DNA of 64,000 nt from Colwellia sp. TT2012 (GCF_001440345.1 NZ_LJYX01000017.1:744001-808000); one strand, 5' to 3'; shown: positions 34,351 to 43,243, counted from the stretch's first letter. Notes: a model not told the origin generated them from the sequence alone. Made by a program: numbers and translations.

Positions 34351-34380
34351 AAAGCATGTCATCAAGACATGCTTTTTTTT
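34351..34380 (+). terminator. Intrinsic terminator after the phosphoribosyltransferase gene
   Basis: AAAGCATGTC and GACATGCTTT form a 10-bp stem with a 5-nt loop, followed by more T residues. The rest of the 314-bp gap before the next gene holds the FNR box. Confidence 0.9.
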
Positions 34381-34572
34381 GCCTGAGCTATATTATAGTG
34401 TTCTTTTTAAAAGCCCCGGCAGTACTCCACTACAGGTTAGCACTTACCCGCCAGTAAGAATTAAATCACTAATTAACCTACTTAACAGTACCTTAGATTG
34501 ATATTTTATTTCCATGTCAATGTATTTATTCCTTGCTAGGAATAACCAGTACAAAATAAAGCCAGTTAATCC

Positions 34573-34586
34573 TTGATCTATATCAA
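34573..34586 (+). promoter_or_regulatory. FNR/Anr-type site upstream of the gbsR-like and cytochrome bd genes
   Basis: TTGATctatATCAA matches the FNR half-site pair TTGAT-N4-ATCAA exactly. It lies 47 bp before the regulator ATG. This fits oxygen control of the high-affinity oxidase encoded downstream. Confidence 0.85.
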
Positions 34587-34632
34587 TATAGGTTTAAACT
34601 TTCAGAAATTACTGAAACTTCAGAACGAACCT

Positions 34633-35178
34633 ATGATACTACCGTCAAAAATAGAATCTTTTGTTATGCATTGTGGCGAAATGGGCAGCCGATGGGGCTT
34701 TAATCGCACTGTCGGTCAAATGTATGGCTTATTGATTATTTATCAAGAGCCTTTAAGTGCTATACAAATATCTGAGGCACTTAATATCTCTCGTGGCAAT
34801 GTCAGCATGGGTATTAAGGAGCTGCAATCCTGGCGTTTAGTGCAGGTTCAACATAAACCTAAAGACAGAAAAGAGTATTACTCACCTGCAGGCTCTATTT
34901 GGGAAATGGCAATTCGGGTCTTTGAAGAACGCCGTAAACGCGAAATAGACCCAACCCTGTCACTATTGCGCGATAACTTATTAACTGAGCCGACGAATCA
35001 ACAAGAAGAGTATGCTCAAAAGCAGATGCATGAAATTCATGACTTACTAGAAACTGTCACCCATTGGGCTAGTGAACTGCAACGCCTGAGCCCAGAGCAG
35101 CTAAATACACTAATGAAACTAGGCGCTGGGGTAAGTAAAATCATCAGCCTTAAAGATAAATTAATTAACAACGGTTAA
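34633..35178 (+). CDS. GbsR/MarR-family transcriptional regulator
   Basis: From the ATG at 34633 the protein has 181 residues with a MarR/GbsR winged helix (about 30-95: YQEPLSAIQISEALNISRGNVSMGIKELQSW) and a C-terminal helical dimer part. A longer reading from a TTG at 34573 would translate through the FNR box, so I reject it. It lies 111 bp upstream of cydA in the same direction and is the obvious candidate regulator of the oxidase. The ribosome-binding site is weak. No effector can be named. Confidence 0.85.
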   Translation: MILPSKIESFVMHCGEMGSRWGFNRTVGQMYGLLIIYQEPLSAIQISEALNISRGNVSMGIKELQSWRLVQVQHKPKDRKEYYSPAGSIWEMAIRVFEERRKREIDPTLSLLRDNLLTEPTNQQEEYAQKQMHEIHDLLETVTHWASELQRLSPEQLNTLMKLGAGVSKIISLKDKLINNG

Positions 35179-35196
35179 GTGCGAGCTTAATCGTTT

Positions 35197-35220
35197 TTTT
35201 TTACTTTTTTTTGTAAAAAA
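35197..35220 (+). promoter_or_regulatory. Dyad TTTTTTAC-N8-GTAAAAAA before cydA
   Basis: TTTTTTAC and GTAAAAAA form a perfect 8-bp inverted repeat around a T8 spacer, 70 bp before the cydA start. It could be a weak terminator of the regulator gene or the regulator's operator. Confidence 0.45.
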
Positions 35221-35289
35221 TACTGAACATTCTCAATTTACAGCCCGCTATTTTACTGCCGTGTAAGTCGTCGGCTAACGGAGTCCATT

Positions 35290-36657
35290 ATGATTGAAAC
35301 GTTAATGCTGTCACGCATTCAGTTTGCCGCTAATATAAGTTTTCATATTCTTTTCCCCACGATCACCATAGCGCTAAGTTGGTTTTTGTTTTTTTTCAAA
35401 TTACGCTTTGATCAAACGGGCGAGCCAGTTTGGATGCGTGCCTATCGATTTTGGGTAAAAATATTCGCTATCACTTTTGCCATTGGTGTCGTTACTGGCA
35501 TTACCATGTCATTTCAGTTTGGTACTAACTGGCCTAAATATATGGAAACCGTCGGTAATATTGCCGGCCCCTTATTGGGCTATGAAATATTAACCGCCTT
35601 TTTCCTCGAAGCCGGTTTTCTCGGTATTATGCTCTTTGGTATAAGAAGAGTGTCAGCTAGAGTGCATACTTTATCCACCTTAATTGTTGCCATAGGCACT
35701 ACCTTATCGGCCTTTTGGATTATAGCCCTTAACTCTTGGATGCATACACCCCAAGGCCATGAAATGCGAGATGGTGTTGCTTTTCCGGTCGATTGGTTAG
35801 CGATTATTTTCAACCCGTCATTTCCCTATCGTTTAACCCATATGCTTATTGCCTCAGGCTTAACCGCCGCCTTTTTAATCGCTGGTATAAGTGCTTATCG
35901 ATTACTTAAGGGCGATGATAAAAAAGCGCCTAAACTGACACTAAAAATAGCCTTAACTGTGGCAATGTTTTTAACACCACTACAAATATTTATGGGTGAT
36001 CTGCATGGCTTAAATACCCTTGAACATCAGCCACAAAAAATTGCTGCTATGGAAGGAATTTGGCAGACCCAAAAAGGTGCGCCGTTATTACTGTTCGCCA
36101 TACCTGATGAACAGCAAAAAAAGAACCACTTTGAAATAGCTATACCCAAACTGGCCAGCTTAATTTTAACCCATGATCTTGAAGGTGAAATAAAGGGTTT
36201 AAACGAATTTGAAGGCAATCACCCACCCGTAGCGCCAGTATTTTTTGCTTTTCGAATTATGATGGGTGTTGGCATGTTAATGCTCATTATCTCCTGGGTC
36301 AGCCGAATACAACTCATGCGTAATAATGTTTTGCCGCCATGGCTGTTAAAAGTATTGGTTGCCATGAGTTTCTCTGGCTGGTTAGCGACATTAGCAGGCT
36401 GGTATGTGACTGAAATAGGACGACAACCTTGGTTAGTTACCGGCATTTTAACGGTTAAAGATGCCGCAACGACTATAGCACCGGCTAATGTTGGCTTATC
36501 ACTGGCTATGTATCTCACTTTATATGTGGTGTTAATGGTCGCTTACTTACACACCTTATTTACGATGGCAAACCGTGCTGTTGAAATTGAAGAGATCACC
36601 GAAGATGAAAAAGTAAAACCTGTGATTCGTCCTACCACAGCAAATAAAGGAGAATAA
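35290..36657 (+). CDS. cydA: Cytochrome bd-type ubiquinol oxidase subunit I
   Basis: The 455-residue haem-bearing subunit of a bd-type quinol oxidase reduces oxygen to water in the inner membrane without pumping. His19 (ISFHILFP) is the conserved haem ligand, and GRQPW (in EIGRQPWLVTG, about 374-378) is diagnostic. The protein is about 65 residues shorter than E. coli CydA; the Q-loop is short, as in the cyanide-insensitive CioA subgroup. cydB starts 3 nt after its stop. The GbsR-like regulator and FNR box lie upstream. Confidence 0.94.
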   Translation: MIETLMLSRIQFAANISFHILFPTITIALSWFLFFFKLRFDQTGEPVWMRAYRFWVKIFAITFAIGVVTGITMSFQFGTNWPKYMETVGNIAGPLLGYEILTAFFLEAGFLGIMLFGIRRVSARVHTLSTLIVAIGTTLSAFWIIALNSWMHTPQGHEMRDGVAFPVDWLAIIFNPSFPYRLTHMLIASGLTAAFLIAGISAYRLLKGDDKKAPKLTLKIALTVAMFLTPLQIFMGDLHGLNTLEHQPQKIAAMEGIWQTQKGAPLLLFAIPDEQQKKNHFEIAIPKLASLILTHDLEGEIKGLNEFEGNHPPVAPVFFAFRIMMGVGMLMLIISWVSRIQLMRNNVLPPWLLKVLVAMSFSGWLATLAGWYVTEIGRQPWLVTGILTVKDAATTIAPANVGLSLAMYLTLYVVLMVAYLHTLFTMANRAVEIEEITEDEKVKPVIRPTTANKGE

Positions 36658-36659
36658 TT

Positions 36660-37658
36660 ATGTTTGAAGTAGATTCACTGGCAGTAATATTTGTTGCGCT
36701 GATGGGCTTTTCAATATTGTTGTACGCCATTTTAGATGGTTATGATTTAGGTGTTGGCATATTACTGCCTCTTAGTCAGCCAGATGATAGTGATACCATG
36801 ATTGCCTCTATTGGGCCTTTTTGGGATGCTAATGAAACCTGGCTGGTCTTAGCCATTGGTTTGTTGTTAATTGCTTTTCCGGCGGCCCATAGCCACATTT
36901 TTAAAGAGCTTTATTTACCTACCGCGGTATTATTAATTAGCTTGGTATTACGCGGGGTGGCTTTTGATTTTAGAACCAAAGCCGCATTTAGCCACAAACC
37001 TACCTGGAATAAGGTATTTAAAATAGGCTCATTGCTCGCAGCCATGAGCCAAGGTTATATGCTGGGCATGTATGTTATGGGCTTTGAAGACTCACTAGCG
37101 GCATATGCCTTTAGTTTACTCAGTGCGCTAGGTGTTGCGGCAGCATATGCTTATATAGGTGCATGTTGGCTGATCATGAAAACAGAAGGAGCCTTACAAG
37201 TACAAGCGGTAGCTTGGGCTAAAAAGACCGGGGTTGTTTGCTTTATCGGCGTAGTGGCTGTTTCGGTGGTAAACCCCTTAATTAACCCTGATGTTTATGC
37301 TAAATGGTTTGCTTGGCCGACCACCTTATATATATTGCCTTTACCGGTATTGTGCTTTGCCTTATTTGCTTATAGCCAAAGGCAATTAAAACACTTACCT
37401 GCGATAAATGATAAAGGTTGCTGGCGACCTTTTGTTGCCGCGGTCGCTATTTTTTCTTTGTGCTTTTTCGGTTTAGCCTTTAGCTTCTTTCCCTACATAG
37501 TGCCGGGTAAATTGACCATTTGGCAAACAGCCGCAGCACCGGAATCGTTAAGCTTTATATTGTGGGGAGTAATCATAGTAGTTCCCGTGATCATCAGCTA
37601 TACCATTTTCTCCTATCGGGTGTTTTGGGGTAAAGTACAAGAGTTGCGCTACCATTAA
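36660..37658 (+). CDS. cydB: Cytochrome bd-type ubiquinol oxidase subunit II
   Basis: The 332-residue polytopic partner of CydA has about eight membrane segments and the family motifs YAILDGYDLGVGILLPL (about 22-38) and GPFWDANETWLVLAIG (about 52-67). AAGGAG lies 8 nt before the start. Coupled to cydA by a 2-nt gap. I find no cydX-like small ORF directly after it; instead a MITE-like element starts 7 nt after the stop. The lengths of both subunits fit the CioAB branch. Confidence 0.94.
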   Translation: MFEVDSLAVIFVALMGFSILLYAILDGYDLGVGILLPLSQPDDSDTMIASIGPFWDANETWLVLAIGLLLIAFPAAHSHIFKELYLPTAVLLISLVLRGVAFDFRTKAAFSHKPTWNKVFKIGSLLAAMSQGYMLGMYVMGFEDSLAAYAFSLLSALGVAAAYAYIGACWLIMKTEGALQVQAVAWAKKTGVVCFIGVVAVSVVNPLINPDVYAKWFAWPTTLYILPLPVLCFALFAYSQRQLKHLPAINDKGCWRPFVAAVAIFSLCFFGLAFSFFPYIVPGKLTIWQTAAAPESLSFILWGVIIVVPVIISYTIFSYRVFWGKVQELRYH

Positions 37659-37664
37659 CGAAGC

Positions 37665-37934
37665 TTATACCAATTCCAATAAGTTTATTCCCACTCAGCG
37701 AGAATTAAAAGTCTTAGAGGCAAGGCATTGATTGTAGATAATAGTTACCCCCTTATCAAAATCAATAACGCAGCATGTAAGCCTTTTAAACTCGCCCTTC
37801 GGGAGCTTTCCACCGATTCGGTAACCGCACAGAATTTCTTTCATATAGAGTGACTATATGCAAAAAAATTCTATTTATTCTCAAACCGCTGGTAAGTTCT
37901 GAGTGGGAACTAACTTAATGGACTTGGTATTATT
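37665..37934. mobile_element. MITE-like element with about 34-bp terminal inverted repeats
   Basis: The left end TTATACCAATTCCAATAAG continues to CCCACTCAG, and the right end, reversed, reads TAATACCAAGTCCATTAAG and continues to CCCACTCAG. The two arms agree at about 29 of 34 positions. The 270-bp interior has no ORF and includes a shorter inverted repeat around GAATTTCTTTCATATAGAG / GCAAAAAAATTC. The outer ends resemble those of the element at 2672-2834. It lies just after the cydB stop. Confidence 0.75.
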
Positions 37935-37965
37935 TAGCCGAGGTTTTCTATCATTAGCGAGTAAA

Positions 37966-37996
37966 AAAGCCCATTTAGTCATACTAAATGGGCTTT
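37966..37996. terminator. Bidirectional terminator between the cytochrome bd and FKBP genes
   Basis: AAAGCCCATTTAGT and ACTAAATGGGCTTT form a 14-bp perfect stem with a 3-nt loop, with an A run on the left that gives a T run on the minus strand. Confidence 0.85.
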
Positions 37997-38026
37997 GATC
38001 TTGGCTGTTTGTTATAACAACTGGTA

Positions 38027-38500
38027 TTAGTTTATCGCTAGCAACTCAATATCAAAAATCAATAATGCTCCTGGGCCTATTTTACCAGACGGCTTGTTAC
38101 CGTAGCCTAAATTTGACGGAATATAAAAACGCGTTTTATCGCCGACAACCATCAACTGCACACCTTCAGTCCAGCCTTTAATTACTTGATTTAAACCAAA
38201 ACTAATTGACTGGCCTCGATCGACTGAACTATCAAAGACACTGCCATCAAGTAAAGTTCCATGATAATGCACTTTAACTTTCGACGAGGCACTTGGGTGC
38301 TCAGTACCACTACCTTGAGTTAGCACTTGATATTGTAAGCCAGAAGCGGTTGTAATTACCCCTGCCTCACTTTTATTAGCCACTAAAAACTCACTGCCTA
38401 ATTTTATATTAATTTCGGCCGCTGCTTTATTACTACTTTGCCGCATAATGAAAAAGACAAATAATCCAATAACAACGGCTAGTAATATAAATTTACTCAT
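38027..38500 (-). CDS. FKBP-type peptidyl-prolyl isomerase, membrane-anchored
   Basis: The 157-residue protein has an uncleaved-looking hydrophobic anchor (FILLAVVIGLFVFFIM, about 4-19) and a C-terminal FKBP domain (about 50-157). Family motifs are SSKVKVHYHGTLLDGSVFDSS, ISFGLNQVIKGWTEGVQLM and RFYIPSNLGYG, with the active-site tyrosine, aspartate and tryptophan present. It should act on prolines in the periplasm. It is convergent with cydAB across a shared terminator. Confidence 0.92.
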   Translation of the reverse strand: MSKFILLAVVIGLFVFFIMRQSSNKAAAEINIKLGSEFLVANKSEAGVITTASGLQYQVLTQGSGTEHPSASSKVKVHYHGTLLDGSVFDSSVDRGQSISFGLNQVIKGWTEGVQLMVVGDKTRFYIPSNLGYGNKPSGKIGPGALLIFDIELLAIN

Positions 38501-38657
38501 TCAATAACACCCTTAAAAATTTGCTTACTTGAAAAAAGGCATACTACTTAATTCCTTGCTAACTTGCCAGCGCAAAGCTTTTAAGCCTTCATCAATAGCT
38601 TATTTTTCCTGTTATTGATTAAAAGCAATACATGAACACCAACTATTTCACTTTAAA

Positions 38658-39914
38658 TTAACACTGAATTTTAGGAATATCTCGCCAGCAGGTGGTGTAT
38701 TGTGGGCTCAAAAAATTCCGTTTCATCTGCCAGCTATCACTTTGCCCTTGCGCCGCAACTTTTAAGGTACCTTGACCATAACGCTTATTTATTTTATCAA
38801 GGCATGCCATCAAAGCTGGCTTTGTTTGCGCGGGTAAAAATAAATCCGCTTGTTGAAAAACACGACTTTGTAATTCAATCGCACCGACACCGCAGCGATA
38901 AAAACGCACACCGAGCACAAAAATATCACTCAGCGCACACGTTATTGCGGCAGCTATGTCGCAATTATTATCTGTTGCTTGGTTGAAGCGGTAACTAATG
39001 GCCTGCTTATAATAGTTGTCATCATGAGGTGAGCTCGAAGCAAATATTATCAGCTTCTTAACTAAGCTATCTTGTTGTCGCAATTTTTTAGCAACAATAG
39101 CGCCATGACTGGTTAATGCGGCGTGCAATGCATGAATATCCATAATGCGTTGACCAAAACTTCTCGTTGAAAAGATCTCTTGCTTAGCCGGCTTAACCTC
39201 ATCCCAAGATAAGCAGGTAATGCCATTGAGTTCATTCACGGTTCGCTCAATCATAACGCTAAACTCTTTACGCATAGCTTTAGGGTTTTGCTGCGCTAAC
39301 TGGTAGGCATTATTAATGCCCCGCGCTGTTAACTTTTTTGCAATGCGTCGGCCCACGCCCCAGACCTCATTAACAGCCATGCGGGTGAGCACGGCCTTAG
39401 CACTACTTGGGCTATCAATAACCGCGACGCCGTTAAAGCCGGTTAATTTTTTTGCCGCATGATTAGCCGCTTTAGCTAAGGTAGTAGTGGAGCCAAAACC
39501 AACACCCACAGGTAAGCGTATTTCCTTCCATATAGCGCGCCTTATCTCATGGCCATAGGCATGCCAATCACTAATAATATTTTGATAATGATTAAAAACT
39601 AAAAATGATTCATCAATAGAATAAATATATTGTTTATCACAGTAACGAGCAATAACCGCCATCATTTTTTCACTCAAATCCGCATAGAGTTCGTAATTTG
39701 AAGAGCGAACCACCACATCATGCTTGTCTAATAACCACTTCACTTGAAAGTAAGGCTTAAATTTTGGAATACCTAACCTTCTAGCAATAGGACAAACCGC
39801 ACAAATACAGCCATCGTTATTGGTTAGTACCACCACAGGTCTATTACGAATACTGGGATCAAAGACTTTCTCAGCACTGGCGTAAAATGAGACCGCATCA
39901 ACTAGTGCAAACAT
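38658..39914 (-). CDS. umuC: DNA polymerase V subunit UmuC
   Basis: The 418-residue Y-family polymerase copies past lesions with UmuD'. Catalytic residues are in FALVDAVSFYASAE (Asp6) and YSIDESFLVF (Asp-Glu pair at about 98-102). The thumb has helix-hairpin-helix motifs (NEVWGVGRRIAKKL), and the little-finger region follows. It overlaps umuD by 13 nt. The operon is under a LexA box at 40349-40364. The length matches E. coli UmuC (422), so it is complete. Confidence 0.95.
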   Translation of the reverse strand: MFALVDAVSFYASAEKVFDPSIRNRPVVVLTNNDGCICAVCPIARRLGIPKFKPYFQVKWLLDKHDVVVRSSNYELYADLSEKMMAVIARYCDKQYIYSIDESFLVFNHYQNIISDWHAYGHEIRRAIWKEIRLPVGVGFGSTTTLAKAANHAAKKLTGFNGVAVIDSPSSAKAVLTRMAVNEVWGVGRRIAKKLTARGINNAYQLAQQNPKAMRKEFSVMIERTVNELNGITCLSWDEVKPAKQEIFSTRSFGQRIMDIHALHAALTSHGAIVAKKLRQQDSLVKKLIIFASSSPHDDNYYKQAISYRFNQATDNNCDIAAAITCALSDIFVLGVRFYRCGVGAIELQSRVFQQADLFLPAQTKPALMACLDKINKRYGQGTLKVAAQGQSDSWQMKRNFLSPQYTTCWRDIPKIQC

Positions 39915-40315
39915 GCAAGTAAATCGGGGACTGGATGGTGCAGACGAATAGACTGAGTAACGACGCCTTCTAGCTGGAAGGTGTCTTCGGGTTTAATATT
40001 TACCGGAGCAAATTGCTGAGAAGCAGACAATAACCGTGCTTGTGGCTTATCCAAAATTTTACAGACAAAACAACCATTATAGTTTGCCACAATGACATCA
40101 CCATTTTTGGCGGTAAGCGACCTATCAACAATAAGTATATCACCCTCAAAAATACCTATGCCTTGCATAGAATGACCTATGGCTTGACCAATAAAAGTCG
40201 CATTGGGATGGCGAATAATAAGTTGATCTAAGCTTAGACCTAACTCTTTATATTCGGCAGCGGGCGATTCAAAGCCAGAAATACCAGCTTCAATATAGAT
40301 AGGAATAACTTTCAT
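39902..40315 (-). CDS. umuD: SOS mutagenesis protein UmuD
   Basis: The LexA-like S24 protein is self-cleaved with RecA help to UmuD', which joins UmuC. The catalytic Ser is in IGHSMQGIG and the Lys in FVCKIL. I choose the ATG at 40315 (MKVIPIYIEAG); a TTG three codons upstream is less likely. The N-terminal arm is short, and the putative cleavage site at SGFESPAA has Ser-Gly rather than the Cys-Gly of E. coli UmuD. 137 residues. Its end overlaps umuC, so translation is probably coupled. Confidence 0.92.
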   Translation of the reverse strand: MKVIPIYIEAGISGFESPAAEYKELGLSLDQLIIRHPNATFIGQAIGHSMQGIGIFEGDILIVDRSLTAKNGDVIVANYNGCFVCKILDKPQARLLSASQQFAPVNIKPEDTFQLEGVVTQSIRLHHPVPDLLACLH

Positions 40316-40348
40316 AACAGACAACTTTTCATAGCATCAACACAAGTA

Positions 40349-40364
40349 CTGTACATTTAAACAG
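40349..40364 (-). promoter_or_regulatory. LexA (SOS) box of umuDC
   Basis: CTGTACATTTAAACAG matches CTGT-N8-ACAG with both arms perfect, 33 bp upstream of the umuD start. Confidence 0.9.
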
Positions 40365-40439
40365 TATATTATCTTATCACCATTTTAGAAAGTCTTGTTA
40401 TGAATTAAATCCTCACTCACTAATTTATGCTATATAAAA

Positions 40440-40478
40440 AGCCATAAGTAGCGAATATTCATTACGCTATTTATGGCT
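40440..40478 (-). terminator. Terminator at the end of the ECF sigma operon
   Basis: AGCCATAAGTAGCG and CGCTATTTATGGCT form a 14-bp stem with one G-T type mismatch. The minus strand continues GGCTTTTT. A second hairpin at 40501-40530 (CTAAGT / ACTTAG arms) lies between it and the last gene. Confidence 0.7.
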
Positions 40479-40555
40479 GAAAACATTCACAGTAACTTAA
40501 CTAAGTCTAGCTAGATGAAGCTAAACTTAGTTGCCTTAACGTTTAGCTAACGAAA

Positions 40556-41569
40556 CTAGAACTGATACTGCTCTGCTTTGGCTAATAGCTTTTTAGCGGT
40601 CAGCTTACTGTTGGCACAAGCGTTAATGTCTTTTTTATTAAAGACTAAGATTTGATCTTTGTAGCCGCGACCCTGCTTACTACCCGCGTCTTTAATGATT
40701 AAGCTGACATATTCAGTGCTTGGTACTGCTCTTAAGCCATTACCATATAAACATAATGTTTCCACCAAAGTGTTATTAAGTGCGCTGAAATGTGCAGATC
40801 TTGCTTTGCTTTGTGCAAGCTGTTGCTGTTTTCTCTGCGAGTTTAATTGACTGACCTTTTGTTCAAGTTGTTTTTTATTGCTATCCAAAACAACCCGCGC
40901 TACTTTAAGTTTATTAAGCTCAGCGGTTAGCTCAACTTGTACGATTTTTTCCGCGCGGTGTAGCTGGTATTCAATATCTTTGCGCTGACGAGCGATATCA
41001 CGCATTGCATAGGCAATCTCACGCTCCTCACTACGAAGCTCTCTAGCCCCTTCTCGCTGTAGCTCAAAAATTTCCATCACTCGTTCAAATTCATCTTCAT
41101 GATCGTCAAAGTCAATGACAAAGTCTTCATTGTCAATAACCACTCTGTCAGTAGCACTGATAGAGGCAACAGAAACTAATGGTGCTTTTGGCGCTAGTGG
41201 TGCTAGCGGCGCTACCCTTTGAAAAAACTGACGATGGGAAGAACCACCATGAGCCGAATTGATGGTAAAAATAGCGCCTTGGCCTTGCAAATAAACACTC
41301 TCGATTGAGCGAATTAAGGACTGATGTGAATTTTGCGGCGATTTTGCCGATGACATCATGATGTCATTCATGATATTTAATTGTTTATGCAAAATGTCAT
41401 AGTTTTTTTCTGCGCCTTGCACGCTATGAGCGCTAAAGACTAATAAAAATGCGGAACTGAGCAGGGCAAGCTTTGCTGCTATTTTAGTGCCAGTTCTAGT
41501 TTTAACTTTGGCATTAACCACTGAGCCTCGCGTTTTTACTTTTACTATTAAGCTTGTTAATTTCATCAT
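40556..41569 (-). CDS. Exported coiled-coil protein of the ECF sigma locus
   Basis: I do not recognise this 337-residue protein. A basic N-terminal stretch (about 1-28) precedes a signal-like segment (LALLSSAFLLVFSAHSVQGA, about 33-52), then a Pro-Ala-rich linker (APLAPLAPKAPL, about 119-130) and a long charged coiled coil (about 165-260). Four-residue cysteine pairs are absent, but two late cysteines (about 274 and 319) could form a bridge. It is the third gene of an operon with an ECF sigma factor and a single-pass membrane protein, so it may be part of the sigma factor's sensing chain or a product of it. Confidence 0.65.
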   Translation of the reverse strand: MMKLTSLIVKVKTRGSVVNAKVKTRTGTKIAAKLALLSSAFLLVFSAHSVQGAEKNYDILHKQLNIMNDIMMSSAKSPQNSHQSLIRSIESVYLQGQGAIFTINSAHGGSSHRQFFQRVAPLAPLAPKAPLVSVASISATDRVVIDNEDFVIDFDDHEDEFERVMEIFELQREGARELRSEEREIAYAMRDIARQRKDIEYQLHRAEKIVQVELTAELNKLKVARVVLDSNKKQLEQKVSQLNSQRKQQQLAQSKARSAHFSALNNTLVETLCLYGNGLRAVPSTEYVSLIIKDAGSKQGRGYKDQILVFNKKDINACANSKLTAKKLLAKAEQYQF

Positions 41570-41635
41570 AAGTTTTCCCCTCTATGGATAGTTCTGGTCT
41601 TTTCTTAATTTACTAATAATTATCTTTTTAATAAC

Positions 41636-42334
41636 TTAGCCTTGGTAGTTAATAGCTTTTATTGAGTTATTCTGTGTGTTGACACTGTGCTCAAAGCCAA
41701 GTTTTTGAAAACCGATTTCCCGTTCCAGTTGCTGAAATTTAATTTTATGAGTTAACTGTTCATCTTCTCGCTGGGCATTAATAAAGTGAATAAAATCACT
41801 CATATCTTCTTTACGTTCTTTTCTCGATGCGCCAATAACATAACTTGCTAAAGCAAGGTTATTGCTCTGCTGCTGGATGCTAATATCAGCACGATAATTA
41901 GCTAAAATGACTTGTTGCTCGGCAGCAAACTCGCGTAATTTAAGATTCACTATGGCTTCGATATCAGCATTACTGGTACTTGCCCATTTCTGTTGCACTT
42001 GTTGAGCAATGAAGGCGGTTACTTGATGAGAAAGTGCTTGTTGAGCAAACGCCTGTTGTTCCACTTTCTCACCTGGCATAAAAGTCATCACCACAGTAAT
42101 AGCAAATGCCGAACACGCCATAGATAATGCGGGCACACCAAACCACATCCCCCAGTTAATGGCTTTACTCTGACTGGTTTTATCAAACTGAAAATGTTGT
42201 TCAAATGCTTGGGCTCTATGCCAGTTTGGCACCTCTTGCTCTATTTCAGTGCTTGCTTGCTGGGCAATATTTTCGCTAAATAATGCTCTATCATCATCAC
42301 TCATTTGAGCATTAACTGATTTTGGCTCAGACAT
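41636..42334 (-). CDS. Single-pass membrane protein, putative anti-sigma factor
   Basis: The 232-residue protein has a cytoplasmic-looking acidic N terminus (about 1-60), one membrane segment (WGMWFGVPALSMACSAFAITVVMTF, about 61-85) and a long helical, glutamine-rich C-terminal part (about 90-232). The order sigma gene, then single-pass membrane protein overlapping it by 8 nt, is typical of an anti-sigma factor. There is no ZAS zinc motif, so the call rests on context and topology. Confidence 0.6.
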   Translation of the reverse strand: MSEPKSVNAQMSDDDRALFSENIAQQASTEIEQEVPNWHRAQAFEQHFQFDKTSQSKAINWGMWFGVPALSMACSAFAITVVMTFMPGEKVEQQAFAQQALSHQVTAFIAQQVQQKWASTSNADIEAIVNLKLREFAAEQQVILANYRADISIQQQSNNLALASYVIGASRKERKEDMSDFIHFINAQREDEQLTHKIKFQQLEREIGFQKLGFEHSVNTQNNSIKAINYQG

Positions 42335-42896
42335 ACTCCACCTCTACCTTGCTAATTGGATCATCTGCTAACTGCAGTTTTAATTTATCGAGTGCGCTAT
42401 ATAATTGTGACTTGGCGGTATTGGTTGAGATGCCAAGTTGCTGACTAATATCTTCAAAAGTACACTGCTGGAAAAACTTTAACTCCACTACCAGTTTTTG
42501 CTTGACCGGTAAATGCTGCATCGCTTGTAATAGCGTGCTACTTTGCTGTTTTAAAAATAAGTCTTTTTCTAGGCATAACGATTGTTCATCTTCTTGCTCT
42601 GGTACATCATCAAGTGATTGCATCGGCCGTTTACGTCGATAAAACTCAAGACAACGATAATGAGCAATCTTAAACAGCCAACTCTTAAAGGGACATTCAC
42701 CTCGAAACTTGGATAAATTCCGAAATAATGCCATAAAGATATCTTGCATTAAGTCCATGGCATCAGCCGGATTATTCACCATACGTAAAGCGTAGTTATA
42801 GAGTGGTTTCTCATAACGTTTTACCAGTGTTAGCCAGGCTGACTTTTTGCCTTTTAGCGCTTGCGCTATGAGCTTTTCATCGCTTCTTTCAAACAC
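42327..42896 (-). CDS. ECF-family RNA polymerase sigma factor
   Basis: The 189-residue sigma-70 family protein has only regions 2 and 4, as extracytoplasmic-function factors do. Region 2 is at about 20-90 (RYEKPLYNYALRMVNNPADAMDLMQDIFMALFRNL and SWLFKIAHYRCLEFYRRKRP). Region 4 is at about 125-180 (LPVKQKLVVELKFFQQCTFEDISQQLGISTNTAKSQLYSALDKL). The start codon is GTG with AGGAG 6 nt upstream. It is the first gene of a three-gene operon with the putative anti-sigma and the exported coiled-coil protein. Its target genes are unknown. Confidence 0.9.
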   Translation of the reverse strand: MFERSDEKLIAQALKGKKSAWLTLVKRYEKPLYNYALRMVNNPADAMDLMQDIFMALFRNLSKFRGECPFKSWLFKIAHYRCLEFYRRKRPMQSLDDVPEQEDEQSLCLEKDLFLKQQSSTLLQAMQHLPVKQKLVVELKFFQQCTFEDISQQLGISTNTAKSQLYSALDKLKLQLADDPISKVEVEYV

Positions 42897-43243
42897 AAAG
42901 GCTCCTATTATTAGTCTATTACTTAAAAAACAATTACTTAAAAAAAATTTGTTATGCTATCGCTACATAAGCGTCATTATTACTGGTATGCAACTATAAA
43001 GTAGCGCGGGTAAGCAAAATAGTTTGGAAAAAGTTTATTTATTTTAGCGGTAATTAATCTTTAGCTATTACGTTTACAGTAATTGTTTTGATTAAGTGGG
43101 TGGACAGGCAGAACAAACGTCCCCTAAATACAGGGCTACAACTACGCACATAAAAAAACCCTTAACCGTTATCCACAGTAAAGGGCTTTGAACAAACAGA
43201 TAAAATTAAGCCTGTTAGCGCTAATAAGTATTGCCAAAGAAAG
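42897..43243. other. Intergenic stretch upstream of the ECF sigma operon, with adhP terminator
   Basis: This holds the ECF operon promoter region, but I cannot identify an ECF-type GGAAC / TCAAA pair with confidence. A hairpin at about 43156-43189 (AAACCCTT / AAGGGCTTT, minus strand followed by TTTTTTT) is the likely adhP terminator. Confidence 0.5.

Noticed and set aside
34573..34632. TTG-start N-terminal extension of the GbsR/MarR-like regulator
   Set aside because: The extra codons are the FNR box itself, and the family N terminus begins at the ATG at 34633.
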